The notes beneath the pieces are model-generated. The model made no database searches, was not told where the DNA came from, and saw only the letters and a list, made by a program, of their open reading frames with translations. Of a stretch of 64,000 bases of DNA, positions 25,535 to 36,022 are shown piece by piece. The first letter of the stretch is position 1, and each line of letters begins with the position of its first letter. Position numbers and translations under genes: made by a program. The stretch comes from Botrytis cinerea B05.10 (taxonomy: Eukaryota > Ascomycota > Leotiomycetes > Helotiales > Sclerotiniaceae), in assembly GCF_000143535.2 (NCBI RefSeq), contig NC_037323.1:682001-746000 (forward strand), written 5' to 3'.

Positions 25535-26247
25535 ATGGTATGTTTAGTCCGACGATTTGGTTCGGGGGTTATGTTAGACGGGCATGGATGGGATGGAGGT
25601 TGGTTTATGAGTGCTTTGCTAATTGTAAGATGATAGTCGGCACAGAATTCGGCGGGTATTCAGACGTTGCTTGATGTATGTTTGAGTTCTGAGATGATGA
25701 GGGGAGGGTGGAGATACTGATTGAGAGGTTAGGCAGAGAGAGATGCGCAGAAGATTGTTCAGAAAGGTGAGCTGGGTTTCTAGAATGTTGGTAAAGTTTG
25801 AGTTATATGCTAACGTTTCTATCTACAGCTAGAGAATGTAAGTTGATGTTTACGACGATACTATGTTTGCAGGATGGGACAATGCTGATAGAAATGCAGA
25901 CCGCACAAAACGTGTAAAGGAAGCAAGAGACGAGGCAAAGAAAGAAATCGATGCGTATAGACAGGAGAAGGAAGATGAGTTCAAAAAGTTCGAGGCAGAG
26001 GTATGTTGTGTCTGGAGAATGGGGAGGGCACTCTAGTTGGGGTCGATTTGAGATACTAATATGTTGGATCTAGCACACGAGCGGCAACAAGAAGGCAGAA
26101 GAAGATGCCAACAAGGATTCTGAAAACCAGTTGAAGGAGATAAAGGAAGCAGGCAAGAAGGGGGAGAGTCAGGTTATATCGGATCTGTTGAAGGCAGTCT
26201 TCGATGTTAAGCCTGTTGCACCTGAACGTGTTGAAGGACCAAAATAA
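25535..26247 (+). CDS. VMA10: V-type proton ATPase subunit G
   Basis: Six exons (25535-25537, 25637-25675, 25733-25766, 25829-25837, 25900-26000, 26074-26247) give 119 aa, the size of Vma10. All junctions are GT-AG and phases agree. Exon 1 is the ATG alone, and exon 4 is a 9-nt microexon. The product has the family N-terminus MSAQNSAGIQTLLD, then AERDAQKIVQKAREYRTKRV, then a Lys/Glu-rich coiled coil. Subunit G pairs with subunit E as the peripheral stalk of the V1 sector, which holds the stator of the vacuolar proton pump. No long ORF exists for this gene; identity rests on the spliced product, which follows the family without gaps. Confidence 0.92.
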
Positions 26248-26740
26248 GGCACTCTATCTTGAGGTTATTAGGGAAAAGGGGTTGAGCGACGAGAAATTGT
26301 AAGGGGAGAGGGTTGTGGTAGTGAGGGCTATCATCAGTCTTCCGCCATGATGAGAGTTTTATTGAAGTTACGGTTGAAGTGAAGAGGCAATTGATGAGAA
26401 CCTGTGTATAGACTAGCTTGCGATTCAACAACAAAGATATCCTCTGTTTCGAATGATGGTTCAGATGATGTGCCATTGTGCTCCAAATTCCACATTTACG
26501 AATCTCATACAATCTTGTGGATATTGATGCTGATATTGATGTTGATATTGATGTTGATCTCAACTTTACGTCTAGCCCGCTCCGCTCCTCAAGGCCAATC
26601 ACATGTTTCCATCTACGTCACTAGTTTTACCAACAAAAATCCAGCCCCGCGAACACTATCAAGCACCTTCTTCCTTCCCACTCGACTCTTTTTCAAAATG
26701 GCAATGGTTTTTAGCCAAACTCAATGTATAATATCCCATT
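26248..26740. other. Spacer between VMA10 and the lipase gene
   Basis: VMA10 3' flank and lipase promoter. A TTGATATTGATGC-type short repeat occurs near 26520-26560. No gene called. Confidence 0.55.
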
Positions 26741-27938
26741 ATGACATTTCAGGTCGCTCGTGTAGCATCGATAAGATGTCTATCTCACAATGTACCACGA
26801 GCCAAACGACCTATAATGCTTTCCTTCAATACCTCCCGCCCCCGTAAACTTTCTACTCGATCGACAGATTCCCTAATAAAAATATATCATTCAGCTATCC
26901 ATACTTCACAGAAGCGTATTCCTCAAACACGCATTTCATTTATTTATGCAGCGGGAATCCATACGTCGAATGCCCGACAACATGACAAGGAAAAGGATAT
27001 GAGAAATGCGGATCCGAAGGTTAGTGACATTGGAAGGGCGATTGAGGATGATTTCGCTACGATTAGAGATTGTTATGGTATTTTCCCTCGCATGGCTCTT
27101 CAATGTAATGTAAATCAAGGAATTAATGAGGTTAGCTACACCTAAACATCCAATTGTCCTTGCACACGGTCTCTTCGGTTTCGACGAAGTTCGCATCGCG
27201 GGTAGTCTTCTCCCCGCAGTTCAATATTGGCGCGGCATAACGAATGCTCTTCGCGCGAAGGGTATTGAAGTCATAATAGCCTCTGTGCCGGCTTCCGGCA
27301 GTATCGAAGAACGCGCCGCGGCATTAGGGGAAGATATTGCTGCGAAGGCGAATGGGAAGAGTGTTAATATTATTGCGCATAGTATGGGGGGATTAGATGC
27401 ACGGTTTATGATATCGCGGTTGCAGCCGCCGAATGTGGAAGTGCTTAGTTTGACGACGATCGCAACGCCACATCGGGGGAGTGCGTTTGCGGATTACTGT
27501 TTCGATGAGAGTTGGTGGCATGGAATGATACCGGGGTTGATTAAGAAATTGAATGAGGTAGGGATTAGCACGGGGGCTTTTACACAGTTGACGAGGAAAT
27601 ATATTGGTGAGGAGTTTAATCCTAATACGCCGGATGATGAGAGTGTGCGCTATTTTAGCTACGGGGCGGCTTGCGATCCGAAGCTATGGAGTGCATTTCG
27701 TAAGAGTCATGGGATAGTGCAGAAAGTTGAGGGGCCGAATGATGGGTTGGTTAGTGTAGAGAGTAGTCGTTGGGGCACTTATAAGGGGACTTTAGTAGGA
27801 GTCAGTCATTTGGACCTGATTAATTGGACGAATAGGTTAAGGTGGTTAGTGTGGGAGTTGACGGGGAATGTGAGAAAGTTCAATGCAATTGCTTTTTATC
27901 TGGACATTGCAGATATGCTAGCGAAAGAGGGGCTTTAG
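26741..27938 (+). CDS. TGL2-like mitochondrial triacylglycerol lipase (alpha/beta hydrolase)
   Basis: Two exons (26741-27077, 27136-27938) give 379 aa. The 58-bp intron (GTATTT donor, GTTAG acceptor) joins ATIRDCY to ATPKHPIVLAHGLFGFDEV in frame. The first ~45 residues are Arg/Ser-rich and acid-free, as in a mitochondrial presequence. The catalytic parts are the HGLFG oxyanion segment, nucleophile Ser in AHSMGG (~residue 195), Asp in GPNDGLV and His in SHLDLIN. Yeast Tgl2 of this family is a mitochondrial acylglycerol lipase. The order HG...GHSMGG-like...D...H is complete, so activity is likely. The upstream start was chosen as the first ATG in the open frame. Confidence 0.88.
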
Positions 27939-28494
27939 ATCGAGTTGGATGACTGGGATATCGCTTTGGAGTCTGGCTGGAATGTATCGACTGATTGGAT
28001 TTTAGAGAGATGGCTGGATGGTAAATACATTGGAATAGAACAAATAGATTTAAAGTTCCTCGGATACAAAAATTAATACTCCTTTCCCCCTCTTCAGATT
28101 ACTAGATTCATCCTCATCCTCAGTTCTTGCGCTCGCATCTATGAAAATAGTTACCTCGCTAATTATTGGATCCATCATCCATCCCATGAACAACCCCCCT
28201 TTTATCAATCATCCTATACCAATCACCCGAATTCAATTCTTACCCACCCTCCCATCTACAAATCCCAGCAAAGCGCATTAAACGCCTCTTCCAGGCATCA
28301 CATGAATCATCCATCAGGACCGGATGTTATTATACTTATTGGCTATGACACAGCCCCTGGTAGATACGTTATTGTGCATCGTCCTAATATAGCCAGAAGA
28401 AAACCAAACAGAGTAATATATATGTTTTCTAGAAGACAAATAAAAACAGTCTCTCAAAATCATATAGCATCCCACGGAATACTTACCCCGTAGT

Positions 28495-28530
<36 letters not shown>

Positions 28531-28989
28531 GAAGCGACATACGCTATCTTTTCCCCCTAACTATCTGTTTTCCATCCACGTACTGCATTCCGCTACTCAG
28601 GATTCAGAAAGACCAAAAAGTTGAAAGGGGGGATATCCGAGCTTGACAAATAGGTTAGCTAGCGAGCTGTTTGTGACGACCATTATGAATTTTCCGAGTG
28701 GCAAGAGGATGTACATCATATAATCATCGATATAAAATGTGAGAACTCGAAAAAGTCAAGTCATCTTTAAAGAATATAACGATCGTATTGCCAAACTATG
28801 TACGTCCCTTCCTCTCTCCACCCATTCATTGATGCATTCATTCACCAAAAACTACCTATCCATAAGAATAAAAACAACTTCATTCGACAAACCACCCTGC
28901 ATCTCGTAAATCCCTGTCCCGTCATCTCCACACACCTTTTGAGCTTCTCATCAGAACTCTCCAGCTTGTTCGGTCGCTCGCTAGCTCGT
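27939..28989. other. Intergenic region with poly-A tract
   Basis: Lies between the lipase and the 3' end of the pectate lyase gene. It holds a 34-base A run (28496-28529) and no recognisable gene. Confidence 0.6.
28496..28529. repeat. Poly-A homopolymer, 34 bp
   Basis: Uninterrupted A run. It could be a homopolymer expansion or the trace of a retroposed tail; no target-site duplication or element body is recognisable next to it. Confidence 0.9.
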
Positions 28990-30218
28990 TTACAAAGCCA
29001 AAGTAGCACCTGCAGAGCCTACAACAGCGGCAACGACACTTCCGCTACCTAACAAGGAGTATGAGTATGGGAGGGAGGTGGTGGTCAATTTGCCGACTGG
29101 GGCTGTGTTGGCGTATCCACCGAGGTCGTTGTCGAATGCGTTGGCGTATCTGTTATTTTTGTGTTAGTGTGTTCGGCGAGGAGGTAGGGAGAAGGGAGAG
29201 AGAAAGTAAAACATACCCGGTGTCATCACTGTAAAGCGCGGCGATTGGCTCACTGACATTCTTGAAAACGTTGCTTTGGACCAAGATTTGGGCACCGTCT
29301 CTGGTGTCAATACCGGTGTTGGCGTTCAAGAAGTAGCTGTTGAATACGTGGCCAGTTCCGAATCTGAAAGATGGAGTGCGAGATCCGATGTTAGACCAGT
29401 AGTTGTTGTGTTGGGTAACGGTGAGATGTCCGGTATCTTCAGCAGCGTTGTTGTCAGAGTGGCCGATGAGAGAAGCCTTGAAGTGGTCGTGAATGTATGA
29501 GTTGGAGATGGTGACCCAGTCGGAGGCGTGGGTGACGTCGATGAGACCATCGTAGTAGTCTTTGCCGTTGTTGAGATCAGAGGAGACATCGCTGGGAAAT
29601 AAGTTAGTTTTCACTTTTGTTCTAGAGTTTTGGAAGTACGAACACATGATCAATCCAAACATTCTTTGCTGCTTGGATACCAATAGCATCGCCATTGGCA
29701 GCCAGAACCTTCTGACTAATGATATTTCTCACAATGACGTTTGTGGATTTGTTGATATAGAGACCAATTCCAATGAGTGCTAGAAAGTCATTAGTGCTGT
29801 CTAGATCTTTTTTTGCAAGGAGAGAACATACTAGCTCCTTTCTTTCCAATGATTGTCTTGTTGGATCCAACTCTGACTTTGACAGAACCAGAGATGGTAC
29901 CGCTAACGACAATGACTCTTGCAACTTCGTCGTTGGTTACTGCTGCTGTGAATTGAGCAAGTGTAGAAACGGTGGTGGTAGCGCCGCCGGCTCCTCCTTT
30001 GGTTCTGCAAAATTGTTAGAAAAGGCACAAAGGCGATTTCGAGGAATCACTTACCCGCCGTTTTGGGTTGCAAAGCCGGTAGTGGCAACATCGGTGATAG
30101 TAGCTCTCTTAGCGATGTTTGCACGCTCAGCAATAGCATCACCTTCAGTTGGTGTTGGAGCAGCAGAGACGAACTGCGCAAGGACTGCGAGTCCTGTGGA
30201 GAGAATGGAGAGCTTCAT
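28990..30218 (-). CDS. Secreted pectate lyase, polysaccharide lyase family 1
   Basis: Five exons on the minus strand (30218-30055, 30004-29832, 29779-29644, 29591-29217, 29149-28990) give 335 aa. A hydrophobic signal peptide spans residues 1-19, with a Kex2-like KR at 37-38 before the mature enzyme. Beta-helix motifs of PL1 include TIIGKKGATLIGIGLYINKS, NVWIDHVDVSSDLNNGKDYY, SNSYIHDHFKASLIGHSD and the catalytic-Arg region RTPSFRFGTGHVFNSYFLN. The enzyme cleaves de-esterified pectin by beta-elimination with calcium. Intron 3 (29592-29643) uses a rare GTTCGT donor; the others are consensus. Its role is likely tissue maceration or pectin use. The precise isoform is not assigned. Confidence 0.93.
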
Positions 30219-30350
30219 TTTTTTTTGGATATTCAAAAAGTTCGTTGCGGGAGATCGATTCAAAAGATTGATTGTAGAGCTGTCAACTTCGTTCTTTGCC
30301 TTGAGTTGAGTGAGTTGTGAAGAATGAGAATCTCGTGGAATTTGGTTCTC

Positions 30351-30360
30351 CTTTATATAC
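30351..30360 (-). promoter_or_regulatory. TATA box of the pectate lyase gene
   Basis: GTATATAAAG on the minus strand, ~133 bp upstream of the start codon, a normal distance for a regulated fungal gene with a leader. Confidence 0.55.
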
Positions 30361-31398
30361 TTTTGATTTCTCGTTCAACCCCCATATCGTCAAACGAGAT
30401 TTGAGTCCATTCAACGTCAGTACAACCGCAGCCGTGCAAATCTTCACGGAAAACGTTCAGCACGGAAAACATATCCAGCGACGCTCATCAAATTTGCTCA
30501 CGATCGACGGCGCTTCCTGACAACACTCGATTCCACGAATGAAGAATCTCTCCTCATCACAATACGACAACAACACACCTCTCTCTTGTTTGATTCAGCA
30601 AAGTCAAACACAACATCGAGCGAGCCAAGAAAGTGCGCATCAAGGTATCTTTGTACATGCCAAGCAACATAGATGAGGCTTATTTAACACTTAGGTTGGT
30701 GGGTCTGTACACTCGTAGATTTTCCGTCCATAGACGATTTAGTACGCTTAGAAATCTGGGGACCCCGCAATATTCAGGGTGCATGTGCGACATTCAATGG
30801 TACTCCTCCAGACAAACACGAACCGAAAGGTTATTTGCATCACATGTTCTGTGAAGTAGCAGCTGCATCATCATGTATCGAAATGGCGACTTCAATATTT
30901 AGCTATACGTGGAAAATTCGTTCCGTATAGGAAAACTGCAATGATGGCAATAAGAGCTACACCGACGGTGTATATTTGCTTCCGCGAGCTCGAAATAGAT
31001 TAAGCTCTATACGAATTATCCTTGATGAACGATGTGCTCTTTGAGAGAGTTTAGGTTGAAACTCGGTTGCACAATAACTTCAATAAGGTTGCACAACGTC
31101 TCATGACCCAGTTAGATTATGGGGAAAAGCTTTTAGCATTATTACCCGCCTGCAAGGATCGACCATCTTGCAGCTCCATTAATTCGCCGAAGTCAGAAAT
31201 GTCGTGTGTGGAAGGGGAAATACTCGAGTCAATTCTTGGCGCAGGAATTGATACGTCTAGACTTACCAAATTACCTGCCGAATTCATAGCACGATCTTCA
31301 GTTACCAAATTGCGGTAAATAACCTGCACAGAATTCTATTCCATCTCTCCACGTTCAGGTACCCTCCTAGTCAATTTGAAGTGACGCCTTTATTAACC
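30361..31398. other. Spacer between pectate lyase promoter and SRAP gene 3' end
   Basis: Upstream region of the lyase and downstream flank of the SRAP gene. No gene recognised on either strand. Confidence 0.55.
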
Positions 31399-32744
31399 TC
31401 ATTTGCTAAAGAAATTCGTGATCTTTTGACTTCCCTTTTCCTGACCAGAAGATTTCTTTGGGCTTCCATAATCATTGCTAGTAGCGCTCCTAGTCTTCCT
31501 ATTTGACGCCACAGGCGGAGAATCTTTTTCAGGACTTGCAGAAACGCGTGTTGATTTTTTGGGCGGCTCTTCAATATCATCATAGTCAAGCTCGCGTTTT
31601 ATTCCTTGTTTGCTTTCCGTTTTGGGCACTGGTAATGGCGCATTATCCTCAGAACCATTGTGATCAAGAGTTTTGCGACCATCTGTATCTGCGTGCTCTT
31701 CCTTGATTGGTGTATCTTTTGTTTCTTCCTCTTTGGCCTCCCGAGGTGCATCTGCATTTGAGAACTTAGATGGTGGCTTAGATGGTGCTTTTGCGTCATT
31801 CTTCCCTCCTTTAGCAAAGAAATTGGCAATATTGGACTTATTTTCCGTGCTTGCCACTGGAACGATGAAATTAGGAGAATCATTGCCCACTTTTCCTACT
31901 TCCTTGCTGACTGGATAGATTTCTAATTCTCCTTCGTAAGGTTTCAGGAGAGATTGAAGTTCTTTTGTCCATGATGATCTTTTCGGATCAAGCCAAGTAC
32001 GGAGATTTTCCGAACCGTTGTCAAGAATTACTGGCATCCTTTCATGTAGGAAATTCAACTGGTTATTCGAACTCGTTGTGATGATGGTGTAAGTATAAAG
32101 TTTGTCATCCGAGCCTTCATATTGAACGACATCCCAAAGCCCCGCCATGCACAGTAGCTGACCATCCTTCCTCTTGATATAATGAGGAATCTTTTCTTTT
32201 CCTTTTTTCAACCACTCATAAAATCCCTCTGCAACAACGATACACCTCTTCTTTTGCTTCATTGTATTCCACATTCCTCTATTCTCAACCAAAGAATCGT
32301 CACGGCAATTAATCGTTTTCATCATCGATCCATAATCCGGGTTACGCTTCGTCCAGAATGGTATTAAGCCCCATTTCATACTTTGGAGTTTGTACTGAAC
32401 CGCCTCATTCGTCTGTTCTTCTTGCTCGGTCACATCCGGTTCGGTGGCTTCTGGTTCGGTGGCGGATCTCTTTTCATCCTCATCGACACCTTCCCTAAGG
32501 TGTCTCGATCCCGCACCCCAATCCGGAACGTTAGCCCGATAAACGATGCCATGATATCCCGGCGCAAAATTGTAGCTTTGCCTCGGTGCGCCATCACCTT
32601 CGTCATCCGGCGCTTCCCCAACCGGCATATTCTCATTTTCGAGATATCGGCGAACCTCTGAAGGTCGCTTTATAACGTCAGCAAGGCTTGTACCAACCAT
32701 TTGTTCTTATAACTTACTAGATGTAAAGCGTATCTTCCACACAT
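31399..32744 (-). CDS. SRAP domain protein (HMCES/YedK type), abasic-site DNA-protein crosslinker
   Basis: Two exons: 32744-32718 (MCGRYALHL) and 32667-31399. The 50-bp intron 32668-32717 (GTAAGT, CTGAC branch site, AAG acceptor) is in phase 0, and the protein is 431 aa. SRAP proteins use Cys2 to form a thiazolidine crosslink with abasic sites in single-stranded DNA, so the short first exon is essential. Other active-site residues visible are Asn42 in YNFAPG, Glu160 in GFYEW and His217 in HERMPV. An acidic insert lies at ~70-98. The C-terminal third is disordered, Lys/Glu/Ser-rich, and contains SNIANFF and ends in QKITNFFSK, both resembling PCNA-binding PIP boxes. The open frame also allows a start at 32700, but that would lack Cys2. 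Confidence 0.93.
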
Positions 32745-33936
32745 ACTGACTGACGTTACATTGTCGTGTTGAAGTTGGAATGAATGTCGCGTTTGTGGTA
32801 TGTAGGCAATGCGATGAGACAGGCGGCCGCATTCACTTCAATGACGTCACTGTTTCTCAGACTCTTGGGCTTTAACATTTAACATCTCATCTCTGTGTAT
32901 TTCATCTACTTCCATCTCAACCTCTTCAAAACACCATTTTATAAACCACGTAAGACTTCTAACATGGAGATCAAAATGAGCAGAAAATCATACTCGTTCT
33001 TCACAACGCTGATCAGTAACTTCTCACATCCCCATTTTTGAATTTCAGGAACAAAGTTCGACGGGAGGCCAGCCAATAGAAACCCTATATTTCACCTAGA
33101 CAAATTCCACCGGGATCACCGGGAGTCCCCTCCGCCTCTTCCCCACACTTACCCCAGTGCTCCCTGACCGGCAATTATGAATGAACTTCTATATCTTTCT
33201 AGCAAGCTGTCGCCATCGTTCATTACAATTTGAGTCCCACATGCAATTTCCCGTCTTCAAATTTCCGTACTGCCCACTAATTCTATATATCTGACGATAC
33301 ATATATAAGTATCTGACATATCCAGTAGCTATTGTTTTACATATACGAAATCAAATAAAGATTACAACATAATAGCTACCTGGTACTGGTAAGATGCTGT
33401 AACATTTGAAATGATACAATTCATATTCTAGACGGAGTAGACGGACCGCCGGCTCTCAGCCCCCCTCAATTTCGATGAAACATTTTTCAGAAACGAGTGA
33501 GAAGAACAAGACGCATATACGATATCCACCTGCTCAATACATTATCAACACAGCAACTACAGTCCTTGTAATGGATTTATCCATATTTAGACTGTTTTAT
33601 ATTCTGTAAATTAAACCAATCATTTAGAGGAACCCACTACCTGGGTAGATTGATCAAACCAGTACTCGTTCACCAGTGAATATCAAAATCAAGTGGGAGA
33701 CTTCTAGAACAAATTCAAAATCGAGTTTAGGTAGCGATTTATAGGTATTTCCTCTGTCGTCTATCTACACTCTACCTCGTGGGTACTTTTATACCGATGA
33801 TATCCCATGAATCTTATAGTCTCATAGTGCTATACCGATCCATGCATGCATAGGTACGATTCAAATCATGACCTCTAAACACCCACGCTCAAATTTCAAA
33901 CTAAAAACAAAGTGTAGAACCAATATCTCTCGAATC
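32745..33936. other. Spacer between SRAP gene and permease 3' end
   Basis: SRAP promoter side plus permease downstream region. No gene seen. Confidence 0.55.
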
Positions 33937-36022
33937 TCAAGCCTCTAAATCCACATCACTCTTCTTCCCACTCCCCACAATCTTGATGTTTTCTCGCCCA
34001 CCTTTGCCCGCCTCCTCAAATTCACTTCCTTCCTCCGCGCTATATGACATACTAGGATCATCGATCTCTTCTCCAACTTCCATCCATACATCGCTTGTAG
34101 CGGGTACAGGGAAGAATTTGCATAGAATCCAATACACGGCTGACGCGACAATAAATCCGCAGAAGAAGTTTAAATTATAGATATATGTCGCGCCAATTGG
34201 AACTTTTTTACCAATCGCTCCTACGAATCCTACAATGTTGATGAGGATACCGGCGATGTAAGCAGCGTAACCTCTCCAGTGAATACCTGCTGTATAGTAA
34301 TATGGAGAGGTTTTCTTGGCGGAATACAGATTTCGAACTTGGAGGTATCCTTTACGAACGAAGTAGTAATCTGAGATGATGACACCGGCAATGGAAGACA
34401 GGAAGACGGAGTAAGCGGAGAGATAAGTGGTGAAGTTGTTGGAGGTTGAGAGAAGATTCCAAGGACACATGACGAGACCGACGAGAGCGCAAACATAACC
34501 TCCGCGACGGATATTGATGTACCGCGGAAGAAGAGCTGTCATATCTGTACCTGCAGATACGGAATTGGCTGCGATATTGGTACCGAGTTGAGCGAGAGCA
34601 AAGGCAGTTGCGATGAAAAATACGCCGGCGCGATTTCCAGACCCTCCTTCGGTTAAGAATGATTGGAGAAGTTCGAGGGGATTCCAGATGGCTTCACCGA
34701 AGATGACGGTTGAAGATGAGGAAACAATAATGCCGACGAAAGATGTAATGGCAAAACCGACGGGGATAGTGATGAGTTGTGACCAGAAAGCATCCCTAGG
34801 CTTCCGTGCAAAACGTGCGAAATCGGGATCGTTGACGATGAGAGTTGCGAAGTTGGCGATAGAGGACATAATTCCAGTGACCATCCCCCAGCCCAGCGCA
34901 CTTCCATGGCTTGTATTCTTTTGTTTGACGATTGGGCCAAGACCCTTTGCGCGAACTATAGCCCAGATGAAGAATGCGAGGCCTGCAACTGGTACCACAT
35001 ATGCTTTAACTGTAAACAAATGACGGATTTTGTGAACCGGAAACCAAATTGCTGGAAGCGAGAGAAACCAGAAAAGGAAGAATGACACAAACATCACAGT
35101 GTTTGTTCCAGAATTAGGAATTCCGTTGTGAATTTTGCCATCGGGCTGCCACGACGGCCAAATTGCAGCGATCATCAATTGAACGCATTCTCCTCCAATC
35201 CAAGCCTGCACTCCGTACCAAATACAAGCCATGGCTGCGCGGTTGAAAACCGGCCACAGAGCGCCCCAAATACCGAAAGACGAACGAGCAATAACGGGGA
35301 AGGAAAGATGATAAGTGGCGCCGATTCTCGCTGTGGATACAATGAAGCATGCTGCAATTGAATATCCAATCCATACACAAAGCCATGATTGCCACCACGA
35401 TAATCCGCCGACAATCATGCTCGATGATATCATCCATGTGTTCTGATTGGTCGCAATGTTAGAATCTTACTTCTGGGCAAGAAAAGGTTGTTGGAGGCAT
35501 GCTCACAATGTTAAAAGAATCCGCGATCCAAAATCCTACGAAATTCCAGGTTCCCCATTGTCTTCGTTCTGGTTCGACTGGGAGAGATGTCAGTATTTGA
35601 GTACTCGTGCAAAATAAGAATAACTTACCAGGCTTCAAATCATGGTTGTTTAACATGAGTTGAGCGTTGGTCAATCCAGATTCAGCCTCTACGGCCAACT
35701 TGTCGGCCCAGTAGCCAATCTTCGTATTTTTAACTTTCTCCATGATGAGATCAAGTAACCAGCCACCCGATTCGTCCGAGGAGTGAAATATGATATCTCC
35801 AAAATTATTATCTGAAGAAGAGGAGGAAGAGAGGCGTCTGGGAGAGGAGGTTGATGTATTTCTAGAATGCAAAGAGGAGGGGTTTTGGAGTAACGTAGTA
35901 CCGGTTGCACTTTCTTGGCTCTTCGACGAACCACTGGTAGAAATTAACGGCGTGCTTTCGTCGGCTGGTCTAGTACCGGTAGTGTTGTTGGGTTCTTCAC
36001 CTCCATATTTGAAGGCGGGCAT
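33937..36022 (-). CDS. NCS1 nucleobase transporter, uracil permease (Fur) type
   Basis: Three exons (36022-35629, 35577-35507, 35442-33937) give 656 aa. Introns of 51 and 64 bp have GTAAGT and GTGAGC donors and CAG acceptors. A long Ser/Thr-rich cytosolic N-terminus (~1-150) precedes about 12 hydrophobic segments. Family text includes WGTWNFVGFWIADSFNINTW, GGLSWWQSWLCVWIGY, RIGATYHLSFPVIARSSFGI and a YGVQAWIGG segment, the Fur4/Dal4/FurD pattern of proton-coupled uracil, uridine or allantoin importers in the plasma membrane. The C-terminal tail is acidic and charged. Substrate cannot be decided from sequence; uracil is the best guess. No lesion found. Confidence 0.9.

Noticed and set aside
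26404..26847. 147-codon plus-strand ORF
   Set aside because: Overlaps the start of the lipase gene in another frame; no family text.
29773..30309. 178-codon plus-strand ORF
   Set aside because: Antisense shadow of the pectate lyase exons and introns.
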